From Caldicellulosiruptor danielii (lineage in GTDB: Bacteria > Bacillota > Thermoanaerobacteria > Caldicellulosiruptorales > Caldicellulosiruptoraceae), in NCBI RefSeq assembly GCF_034343125.1, contig NZ_CP139957.1, positions 1,573,001 to 1,637,000 of the forward strand: a DNA stretch of 64,000 bases, read 5' to 3'. Of the stretch, positions 57,121 through 64,000 are shown piece by piece. Position 1 is the first letter of the stretch. Every line of letters starts with the position of its first letter. The notes beneath the pieces were generated by a model. The model did not search any database. It saw only the letters and a program-made list of their open reading frames with translations, and was not told the DNA's origin. A program made the translations under genes and the position numbers.

Positions 57121-57147
57121 TACATTTTTAGATAGCTTCTCTTTGAT

Positions 57148-57540
57148 TTAAACTTCAATTTTCTTGAGAATAAATTCTTTGACTAACACTGCTAACTCAT
57201 AAGAGGCTTTAGCTTCTTCTATCGACGGAATATAAAAATCATCCGGGTATCTAATTTCAACTGCATAAAATGTTAGCTGCTCCACATTTAATTCCTTTAG
57301 TTTTAAAAAATCACTATCTTGATGTATACAAAGCTGTAAAAGATATGCTATATCATGAGATTTGCCGACTCTAACATTCTTTGAAGTAAGGTAAGCTTTG
57401 AGCAACTTTTCAACTGCTTGTTGAGAATGAAAACAAATAGCACTTGTTACCATCTGTTTTTCATCTAAAGATAGCTCATGCTCTGCAACCTTTAAATCCT
57501 CAAGAGCCTTTTTAATCCAATTGTTTACAATGTCATTCAT
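57148..57540 (-). CDS. HEPN-domain protein (toxin of HEPN-MNT pair)
   Basis: A 130-residue all-helical HEPN protein with the Rx4H catalytic motif (RVGKSH, near residue 57) and the typical DLKVAEHEL and CFHSQQAVEKLLKAYL helices. HEPN proteins are RNases. It overlaps the MNT gene by 4 bases (ATGA), the standard arrangement in which the nucleotidyltransferase inactivates the HEPN toxin. Confidence 0.88.
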   Translation of the reverse strand: MNDIVNNWIKKALEDLKVAEHELSLDEKQMVTSAICFHSQQAVEKLLKAYLTSKNVRVGKSHDIAYLLQLCIHQDSDFLKLKELNVEQLTFYAVEIRYPDDFYIPSIEEAKASYELAVLVKEFILKKIEV

Positions 57541-57860
57541 ATTTTTTTCCCCTCAATCAATACTTCATGGCTGAGCGTGTTAACCACTTGTTTCTCAATT
57601 TCAAATTCTTTTACAGTCCTAATTAAAATATCAAAAGCAATACATGGAAATTCTTCATGGAGACTTTTATAAAGTGTCCACCATAATTGTTTCTTGTTAT
57701 ACCCGTTATAGTCGTCAATAACTGTAAAAATGTCATAATCGCTCTCTTCGGAAAAATCGCCTCTTGCTCTTGAACCAAAAATATACACACCTTGGACGTT
57801 TATGCCAAGATTTTTAAGGTTTTGTATAATTAAATTTTTTACTAATTCCAAGTCAATCAT
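57537..57860 (-). CDS. MNT-type nucleotidyltransferase (antitoxin of HEPN-MNT pair)
   Basis: A 107-residue minimal nucleotidyltransferase with FGSRARGDFSEESDYD, the GSxxRGxxxxxSDxD motif. It probably adds nucleotides to the HEPN toxin to neutralise it. I start it at ATG 57860 because the upstream GTG is part of the GAGGTG ribosome-binding site. Confidence 0.87.
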   Translation of the reverse strand: MIDLELVKNLIIQNLKNLGINVQGVYIFGSRARGDFSEESDYDIFTVIDDYNGYNKKQLWWTLYKSLHEEFPCIAFDILIRTVKEFEIEKQVVNTLSHEVLIEGKKI

Positions 57861-57938
57861 ATTTTTCACCTCAAAACATCATTTCCATTTAATATTTTTA
57901 TTTTACCAAAAGTGCCTCTACACTAAAAATACTTTTCT

Positions 57939-58879
57939 CTAATCCCCAAACCTATAAACCTGATCTTTTGTAAACTGCCACTCTGGTGTTATCAAAACAT
58001 CGCCAAAGTTTATTGAATACCAGGGGTTGCTATCTTTGTTTGCTGGGTTTTTTAAGATGTGAATGTCTTGGGCTGGCATAAAGCTTTGTGCAAGCAGAAA
58101 TATCTTCTCACCTGTCTTCGGATTTTGAGCCATATCAACTACCACAGCGCAATGTCCAGGGTCGCTACCTTTTAAAAATACATCTCCGATTTGCAAATCA
58201 CTCAGTGGTACTCTTTTCATTTCTTGAGAAAGTGACAGCGTTCCAGCATATGCAAATACCATCTCAAGATACTTTCTGAAGCATGTACAATCATCACAGT
58301 ATCCAGTCTTTTTTACCCAGTAGGCTTTATTCCCTTCAACTTTGATTCTATAGCCTTGTATCCACTTCTTAAAATCAGCTCTAAAGCCATTTGTGAAGTT
58401 AAAGTGAATTTTGTCATATTGCCTGCTTTTATAAAGATACTCTGAATAAAGCCTTATGACAGCATCAGCACACTGCTGCAAATTTCTTGTGCCAACATCC
58501 ATGTCAATTACTGCAACATATACGTCGTTTGGTTTTTCTTCACCATTATAGTACTTTACCTTTGTACCATGGGGCTTGAGAGGTAGATTTCTTAAGTATT
58601 CAGCAAAAGATCCTCGTTAAACTTCAACTCTTTCATATCCTTCTGGCACTTTTATTCTTTCACTTATCGTTTTTCCATGACTATTTATCAGACTTTCTTT
58701 GTAACTTTTTTCTGATTTATTCGTCGGAAAAGTAATACTATCCTCTTCTTCTAATTTTGGCTTTTTGTAATTTCAGTTTTTTTATTCAATTGGGATTGTT
58801 CAATTGTACAACCAACCATTAAAGAAAAAATAAACACAGCTGCTGTTACTAAATATATCAGCTTTCTTAACATCGGCAT
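57939..58879 (-). pseudogene. DUF4846 lipoprotein gene, disrupted
   Basis: The minus strand encodes a lipoprotein signal (MLRKLIYLV to LMVGC, lipobox at 58879 onward, ATG after GAGGAG), then loses frame at an AAAAA run near 58760. Adding one A continues KPKLEEEDSITF; a TAA near 58617 stops it, and then GSFAEYLRNLPLKPHG runs through to the intact DUF4846 domain (QLTGYCDDCTCFRKYLEM-type segment near the middle, GDVFLKGSDPGH) ending at 57939. With the two changes repaired it would be about 313 residues, normal for the family. The first break is again in a homopolymer; the second is a substitution or two compensating indels. Function unknown. Confidence 0.75.
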
Positions 58880-58891
58880 TTAGTCAGCTCC

Positions 58892-59095
58892 TCACTTTAA
58901 CAGCTTCTTAAAAAGCGAAAATATGCTAAAAGTTGTTCTGTTGTATATTTTATTGTACATGTACTTTTTAGGATTTGTTATCCAGCCATATCCTCTTGGC
59001 GCTTTTAAACCCAAATTATGCCTGATAAACCTTTTGACGCTTGTTCTTGCAGCTGTGCTTTTTCTTATACTTGGCTTTCTCATGCCAAATTTCAT
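58892..59095 (-). CDS. Small conserved protein of unknown function
   Basis: A 67-residue basic protein starting MKFGMRKPSIRKSTAARTS after a GGGGGAG ribosome-binding site, with a C-terminal core GLKAPRGYGWITNPKKYMYN. The core resembles small proteins I have seen in Firmicute genomes and phage-like regions. Function unknown. Confidence 0.6.
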   Translation of the reverse strand: MKFGMRKPSIRKSTAARTSVKRFIRHNLGLKAPRGYGWITNPKKYMYNKIYNRTTFSIFSLFKKLLK

Positions 59096-59309
59096 TTTAT
59101 CTCCCCCAATTGGAAATATAAAAACCAACCTCGAATATTTATAACAGTAACATTTTATAACAAAAAATCCTTCAAATCAACAACAATAGTTTTGCACTTC
59201 AGAAATTAAGAACAAGAGCAAATAATAATTTTCAGAAGAAAAAGCTCAAATTAAAGAGCAAATGTCCGAAAAAATCAAATAATTTTAATAAATTTGACTT
59301 TTTTTGACC

Positions 59310-59337
59310 TTGACAAAGTATTAATTTGTAATAATAT
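59310..59337 (+). promoter_or_regulatory. Promoter of the KaiC-like operon
   Basis: -35 TTGACA (59310-59315), a 16-base spacer and -10 TAATAT (59332-59337). Two further TTGAC copies lie just upstream at about 59294 and 59304. The ATG at 59394 follows AAAGGAGG. Confidence 0.5.
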
Positions 59338-59393
59338 TTAATATTGGAAGATTGTATAGTCCTCCTTCGATAAAAGAAAGGAGGTGCTATCAA

Positions 59394-60332
59394 ATGGCAG
59401 CAAAAGAGACCACAGCTCAGAAAACTCAAGAGACAGTAGCTCCAAAAACTCAAGAGTTGACTCACATACAAGATGCTGTGAAGCTCAAAGACCTATCTAA
59501 AGCTGCACCTGAACTTTTTGGTGTAAAGACAGGAGTTGAAGGGATAGACAACCTATTTTACAAGCTTGAGTTTTTAAAAGACGTGGGAAAAACTGTAATA
59601 AAACCACTTGGCGGGATTCCTGCGTACTCGGTCATAAACGTAAGTGGTGTTGCAGATACAGGTAAAAGCCTTTTTGCTGAACAGTTTGCTGTTGTGCAGG
59701 CAAATGAGGGAAATAATGTTCTGTATGTTACCGTTGAGACACCTGCTGAGTTTTTGTACTCATCACTATTATTTCGTGCAAATGCAATGAACATCGACAA
59801 ATCTAAGGTGGAAGAAAACATTTATATACTCGACGTGACAAGAGATTTCAACATTCGTGGAAATATAAACAATTTTATAAAGACCATTGAAAATGCTGCT
59901 TCAAGGTTTGATATAAAAAATGTGGTTATTGACTCTATAACTGGATTTTTTGAGTCAAAGGAAATTTACGCTCGTGAGATTGTAAGGACAATTTATAATT
60001 TCTTAAAGTCTAAAAAACTCACTACTCTCATGATTTCACAAAAGAGAAGTGGACAGGAGCACCTGTCAGCTGAAGCTGCAGGTGGATATGCTGTGAGTCA
60101 TATTGTTGACGGTACAATTGTGTTTTCAAAACAAGTTATCATGAATAAGTTTAACAGCTCCACTTTCAAAAAGCCAATCGGTGAGGTTATACGTCTTTTG
60201 AGGGTTGATGGTTGCAGAATGTGCGGTCACGACTCAAAAACATATGTATTTGAAATAGATCAAACAGGGCTCATTAAAGTTTTGTATCCTCTTTCTTTTC
60301 TTACCAGTAAACATTCAGATGAAAAGGAATAA
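59394..60332 (+). CDS. KaiC/RadA-like RecA-superfamily ATPase
   Basis: A 312-residue protein with a Thr/Gln-rich lead (about 1-35) and a RecA-like core. Walker A is GVADTGKSLF (about 85), and Walker B is NVVIDSITGFF; ISQKRSGQE and the C-terminal cysteine pair CRMCGHDS complete it. It is not RecA or RadA proper: the length and tail differ, and there is one core only. I start at ATG 59394 (AAAGGAGG at 8-9 bases); the longer frame is unsupported. A HTH-protein gene follows after 32 bases. Role unknown; signalling or DNA repair is possible. Confidence 0.8.
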   Translation: MAAKETTAQKTQETVAPKTQELTHIQDAVKLKDLSKAAPELFGVKTGVEGIDNLFYKLEFLKDVGKTVIKPLGGIPAYSVINVSGVADTGKSLFAEQFAVVQANEGNNVLYVTVETPAEFLYSSLLFRANAMNIDKSKVEENIYILDVTRDFNIRGNINNFIKTIENAASRFDIKNVVIDSITGFFESKEIYAREIVRTIYNFLKSKKLTTLMISQKRSGQEHLSAEAAGGYAVSHIVDGTIVFSKQVIMNKFNSSTFKKPIGEVIRLLRVDGCRMCGHDSKTYVFEIDQTGLIKVLYPLSFLTSKHSDEKE

Positions 60333-60364
60333 CATGAAAAGTTTATAAAATGGAGGTGCAAGCC

Positions 60365-60748
60365 ATGAAAAGGATTGAACTTTTAAAACAAGATATGGAC
60401 AAGGTTATAAAAGAAATATTTATGATTGCTATAGACATCTTAGGTGGTCCTAAAAAGCTTGTTGAGTACAAAAGGCTTACATGGCTTGCATCATTGATGG
60501 AAGCAATATTTGTGATTTATCTTCATAATGAAGAAAACAAATCAGCAGATGAAATTGCTGAGTTCTTAGGAATTAGTAGTCAAACTGCAAAGGTAATCTT
60601 GCAAAGCAAACCTGAATACGCAAAGATGAAATTAGAAAGTGGTGAAACCAGCGAAAAAACCCATATTGCAGGCGGTATAGCAAAGATTGCATACAAAAAA
60701 TGGAAAGAAGAAAATGAAAAAGGCTCTATGTCGCATCAAGAGGCATAG
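60365..60748 (+). CDS. Helix-turn-helix protein, partner of the KaiC-like ATPase
   Basis: A 127-residue protein, helical throughout, with a HTH segment near residues 56-76 (SADEIAEFLGISSQTAKVIL). I use ATG 60365, since the first ATG lies inside the TGGAGGTG ribosome-binding site. It follows the KaiC-like gene by 32 bases and is closed by a terminator, so the pair is a two-gene operon. It may bind DNA and be controlled by the ATPase; inference. Confidence 0.65.
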   Translation: MKRIELLKQDMDKVIKEIFMIAIDILGGPKKLVEYKRLTWLASLMEAIFVIYLHNEENKSADEIAEFLGISSQTAKVILQSKPEYAKMKLESGETSEKTHIAGGIAKIAYKKWKEENEKGSMSHQEA

Positions 60749-60770
60749 AGCCAAAATTTTATATCCCAAC
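60722..60770. terminator. Bidirectional terminator between the HTH gene and cysK
   Basis: GGCTCTATG pairs with CATAGAGCC, with the stop codon of the HTH gene in the stem. T runs flank it on both sides, so it can end both transcripts. Confidence 0.8.
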
Positions 60771-61685
60771 GTCAAACAAATCAGTAGACAAATATCTTTC
60801 TCCTGTATCTGGAAGAAGAACAACAATCATCTTTTTTTTGTTCTCTTGCTTCTTTGCAACCTCTAAAGCACCATAAAGTGCTGCACCAGATGATATCCCA
60901 ACCAAGATGCCTTCTTCTCTTGCTAAATATCTTGACATCTCATATGCATCTTCAGCTTTTACCTTGATTATTTGGTCATATATTTTTGTATTCAACACCT
61001 TTGGTACAAACCCTGCGCCAATTCCCTGTATTTTGTGAGGACGAGGTTTTTCTCCTGACAAAACCGCAGAGTCAAAAGGTTCAACTGCCACAATCTTAAC
61101 AGACGGTTTTTTTTCTTTCAAAACCTCACCAACACCTGTAATTGTTCCACCCGTGCCAACCCCAGCAACGAATATGTCAACATTACCATTTGTATCATTC
61201 CAAATCTCAAGTGCTGTTGTTTTTCTGTGAATTTCAGGATTTGAAAGGTTTTCAAACTGCTGTGGCATAAACGCATTAGGAGTTGAATTATAAATCTCAA
61301 AAGCCTTATCAATTGCACCTTTCATACCCTTTTCACCAGGTGTCAAAACAATTTCTGCTCCATATGCACGCAACAATTTTCTTCGCTCTATAGTCATTGT
61401 TTCTGGCATTGTTAGTATCAACTTATATCCTTTCACAGCGCAAACCATGGCAAGAGCAATACCCGTATTGCCACTTGTTGGCTCGATTATGACTGTATCT
61501 TTGTTTATCAAGCCCCTCTTTTCAGCATCCTCAATCATAGCAAGACCAATTCTATCCTTTACACTTCCACCGGGATTAAAATATTCTATCTTTGCAATTA
61601 TTTCAGCATCATACTCTTTTGAAAGTTTATTTAATCTTACAAGTGGTGTTTTGCCAATAAGTTCTGTGATATTATTATAAATCAT
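60759..61685 (-). CDS. cysK: Cysteine synthase A (O-acetylserine sulfhydrylase)
   Basis: A 308-residue PLP enzyme making L-cysteine from O-acetylserine and sulfide. The PLP lysine lies in PGGSVKDR (near residue 43), with [11 protein letters not shown] and [15 protein letters not shown] as phosphate-binding loops, and [14 protein letters not shown]. Length and motifs are complete. CysK and CysM cannot be fully separated by motif. It is a single gene with its own promoter and terminator. Confidence 0.93.
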   Translation of the reverse strand: MIYNNITELIGKTPLVRLNKLSKEYDAEIIAKIEYFNPGGSVKDRIGLAMIEDAEKRGLINKDTVIIEPTSGNTGIALAMVCAVKGYKLILTMPETMTIERRKLLRAYGAEIVLTPGEKGMKGAIDKAFEIYNSTPNAFMPQQFENLSNPEIHRKTTALEIWNDTNGNVDIFVAGVGTGGTITGVGEVLKEKKPSVKIVAVEPFDSAVLSGEKPRPHKIQGIGAGFVPKVLNTKIYDQIIKVKAEDAYEMSRYLAREEGILVGISSGAALYGALEVAKKQENKKKMIVVLLPDTGERYLSTDLFDVGI

Positions 61686-61728
61686 AAATATACCCCCAAT
61701 TCCAGTCGAAATAGTATGTTTTTATTTT

Positions 61729-61758
61729 ATTATAATCCTTTTTTATACTTGCAGTCAA
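61729..61758 (-). promoter_or_regulatory. cysK promoter
   Basis: On the minus strand -35 TTGACT (61753-61758), an 18-base spacer and -10 TATAAT (61729-61734), about 44 bases upstream of the cysK start. No T-box or riboswitch structure is evident. Confidence 0.55.
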
Positions 61759-61779
61759 AAAAAAATTAAAGAAAAGGTC

Positions 61780-62088
61780 TTATTGATTGTGAATTTTAGA
61801 GAGCTCTTCTCTAATTATTTCTCTTATTCTCTCCTCTGAAATAACTTCTGACTTTGTTGCAAGGTTCATCTTGTTTAAAAGGTTTTCAACCTGTTTTGCA
61901 ATATAGTCGTTGAGCTCCTTTTTTTGCTCTTCGCCCTTCTCCATAATCTTATTTACTATTTCCTGCACTTCATTTTTGCTAATCTCACCTTTTTCTGCAA
62001 GATCATTCACAAATTTTTCTACCTTCTCTTTTGAGATGGCAAAAACTCCAAGCCCAATGTTGATAACCTTTTCTAATAAATCCTTCAA
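61780..62088 (-). CDS. Phasin-like coiled-coil protein
   Basis: A 102-residue helical protein: a hydrophobic start (LLEKVINIGLGVFAISKEKVEKFVNDL) followed by a charged coiled coil (KIMEKGEEQKKELNDYIAKQVENLLNKMN) and a helical end. This resembles the COG3937 group of phasin- or PHA-regulator-like proteins. It precedes nothing else on its strand and follows the UbiB-type kinase gene by 20 bases, a pairing that probably reflects one operon. Confidence 0.7.
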   Translation of the reverse strand: MKDLLEKVINIGLGVFAISKEKVEKFVNDLAEKGEISKNEVQEIVNKIMEKGEEQKKELNDYIAKQVENLLNKMNLATKSEVISEERIREIIREELSKIHNQ

Positions 62089-62108
62089 TTCTCACACCTC
62101 CCCAAATA

Positions 62109-63752
62109 TTATTTTTCTTTTCTGATAATCATAACAAGCATGAAGATAATAAGAACAATCAATATTAATATACCCAATCTTAAAGTCCATAAATACCATG
62201 CTGATAAAATTGTTTTATACAAGGCTGGAGAAAGCAAACCTCCAACCGTCATACCTGCAATAATAATGCTAACTGAAAGAAGAATAACCGAAAGCGAAAC
62301 CTTGTTAGCAAGTCTTTCCATCTGGTGCAGAATCTTGTCTATGTTTTTAATCTCGATATTAACTGTAAGTTCGTCCTCTTCAAGCTTTTCTAATATTGTC
62401 TCTGTCTTTTTGGGCAAAAACTCAAGTAAACTAAAGTAAGATGAAAAGATGTTAAACAAATTAGCAATGCTGAGTTTGGAAAGCCTATTTTTGAACACAA
62501 GCCTGTTTACATATGGCAAAACCGCCTCTAAAATATTTAAATCAATTTTCAAAAGAGCAATGTCATTCTCAAGAAGGCTGAGCGTCCTGCCAAACAGAAC
62601 AAACTGCTGCGGAATTTTTAGCTTGTATTTAAACGTAAGCTTAAAAACATCATTAAACACATCTGCCACTTTAATAGAACTGATTGGCTGGTTTATATAG
62701 TGATTAACAATACTTTCAATATCATTGTAAAACTTGTTGGCATCAATATCTTTTTGAATTATTCCAAGATCTTTGAAAGCCTTTAAAGACCTTTTTTTGT
62801 CGTTAAGAACTATTCCTAAAAGCAAGTTAGAAAGATTTTCTCTCTCTTGTTTGGTAAGGTAGCCTACCATTCCAAAGTCTACAAAGGCAATCTCGTGATT
62901 ATCTGTAATCAAAATATTACCTGGATGAGGGTCTGCATGAAATACTCCCAGCTCAAATATCTGTGATAGATACAGATTTACAAGTTTTTTGCCAAGCTTC
63001 ACTCTCTTAACAAGCGGAATTTTTTCAACATCTATATTTCCTAAGGTCCTTGCCTCAACAAAACTTGTAACAAGAACCTCTTCAGAGCAAAGCTCATCAT
63101 ATACATCAGGAATAATAACTTCTTTGGTTGAAAGAGTTTTTCTTAGCTTTTTTATGTTGTTTTGTTCAAACCTAAAATCTATTTCTTTTAAAAGCACGTT
63201 TGCAACTTCATTTACTATATCCGAAAAACTGACAATATTTTTTACTGGTGAGTACTTGTCTAAAATTGCACTTATTCTTTTTAATATATCTATATCAGTT
63301 TTAACTTCATTATCAACATTAGGTCTCCTTATTTTCACAGCAACCTTTTTGCCATCTATATAACCTATGTGGACCTGACCAATTGAAGCTGTTGCAATTG
63401 GATCTTTTTCTATATATTCAAACTTATCAAAGATGCCATTTCGGATCAAAATCCTTTTTGCTTCATCAAATGAAAATGATTTTACGTTTTCCTGAAGATT
63501 TTTAAGCTCTGCAATAATGTCTTCTGGCACAAGGTCAGGTCTGTTTGCAAGAAGCTGACCCATCTTTATAAAAGTTGTTCCAAGCTCTTCTAAAGCATTT
63601 TTGAGCCTTTGGCCCCTGTTTATTTTGCTATCTGAAAATCTTTTAAATTTTACAAGTGGTGTGCTGCTGAAGATATAACCAAATCCGTGTTTTACAAAGA
63701 CATTTATAATGAACCTGAGCCTGTTTATCCTTTTTCTTTTTGTATTTGGCAA
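62109..63752 (-). CDS. UbiB/ABC1-family protein kinase-like protein
   Basis: A 547-residue atypical kinase of the ABC1/UbiB/COQ8 group. KxGQ-type ALEELGTTFIKMGQLLANRPDLVP, the ATP-lysine in VAVKIRRPN, the HADPHPGNILI catalytic loop and FVDFGMVG (DFG) are present, with two C-terminal membrane segments (SVILLSVSIIIAGMTVGGL, LGILILIVLIIFMLVMII). In aerobes the family supports ubiquinone; its role in an anaerobic Firmicute is not known. It follows ligA by about 6 bases and precedes the phasin-like gene. Confidence 0.9.
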   Translation of the reverse strand: MPNTKRKRINRLRFIINVFVKHGFGYIFSSTPLVKFKRFSDSKINRGQRLKNALEELGTTFIKMGQLLANRPDLVPEDIIAELKNLQENVKSFSFDEAKRILIRNGIFDKFEYIEKDPIATASIGQVHIGYIDGKKVAVKIRRPNVDNEVKTDIDILKRISAILDKYSPVKNIVSFSDIVNEVANVLLKEIDFRFEQNNIKKLRKTLSTKEVIIPDVYDELCSEEVLVTSFVEARTLGNIDVEKIPLVKRVKLGKKLVNLYLSQIFELGVFHADPHPGNILITDNHEIAFVDFGMVGYLTKQERENLSNLLLGIVLNDKKRSLKAFKDLGIIQKDIDANKFYNDIESIVNHYINQPISSIKVADVFNDVFKLTFKYKLKIPQQFVLFGRTLSLLENDIALLKIDLNILEAVLPYVNRLVFKNRLSKLSIANLFNIFSSYFSLLEFLPKKTETILEKLEEDELTVNIEIKNIDKILHQMERLANKVSLSVILLSVSIIIAGMTVGGLLSPALYKTILSAWYLWTLRLGILILIVLIIFMLVMIIRKEK

Positions 63753-63758
63753 ACAAAC

Positions 63759-64000
<242 letters not shown>

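Noticed and set aside
38523..57869. Prophage or integrative element carrying the defence island
   Set aside because: No integrase, terminase, capsid, portal or transposase genes and no flanking direct repeats were found.
61686..61779. T-box or SAM riboswitch before cysK
   Set aside because: The leader is too short and has none of the conserved motifs; only a plain promoter is visible.

Overview
The window reads as chromosome from an AT-rich (low-GC) Firmicute. The gene set (hrcA-grpE-dnaK-dnaJ with a CIRCE site, feoAB with a Fur box, cytoplasmic GH26 and GH28 glycosidases, SleB-like and DacF-like wall enzymes, many proteins lacking close mesophile features) fits a plant-biomass-degrading thermophile, and Caldicellulosiruptor or a close relative is my best guess. 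That name is inference from gene content, not from a database match.

Layout. 0-12 kb (mostly minus strand): rsmE, prmA, dnaJ (broken by two frame changes), dnaK, grpE, hrcA under a CIRCE promoter, then hemW, lepA, a CapA-like protein and an RluA-type pseudouridine synthase. 12-20 kb: a GT4 glycosyltransferase, tRNA-Pro(GGG), dacF, sleB, a small CBM25-like protein, a Fur regulator, a previously untracked 47-aa cysteine-rich protein, feoB and feoA behind a Fur box, then a flavoredoxin and a CopZ-type iron-sulfur protein, and a PhzF stump. 20-26 kb: an unknown glycosidase-like enzyme, a nitroreductase, a GH28 and a GH26 enzyme, all without signal peptides. 26-38 kb: a TetR regulator and an ABC exporter with a shared palindromic operator, a [FeFe]-hydrogenase-like protein fused to a chemoreceptor-type signalling tail, an M48 membrane protease, small unknowns, an ars locus whose acr3 pump survives only as a 3' stump, and a DUF815 ATPase.

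38.5-57.9 kb is a dense defence island on the minus strand: a Dam-like methylase with a PD-(D/E)XK nuclease, a GmrSD-type DUF262/HNH protein, remains of a type I HsdR, an ImmA/IrrE regulator-protease with a DUF4411 PIN protein, an OLD-type ATPase/TOPRIM nuclease, a four-gene cluster (DUF499 ATPase, DUF3780 protein, DUF1156 adenine methylase, PLD-SNF2 helicase), a DUF3368 PIN remnant and a HEPN-MNT pair. The four-gene cluster is the most interesting system here. It resembles BREX and DISARM in having a large P-loop ATPase, a DNA methylase and a PLD/helicase arm, but it is neither.

57.9-64 kb returns to ordinary genes: a broken DUF4846 lipoprotein gene, a small conserved protein, a KaiC/RadA-like ATPase with an HTH partner, cysK, a phasin-like coiled-coil protein with a UbiB-type kinase, and the 3' end of ligA running off the window.

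Several broken genes (dnaJ, a membrane protein at 42.6-43.1 kb, the DUF4846 gene) break at short runs of A or G. This raises the possibility of homopolymer sequencing errors rather than real gene loss. The hsdR, acr3, phzF and DUF3368 fragments are truncated as well as shifted and look like true decay.
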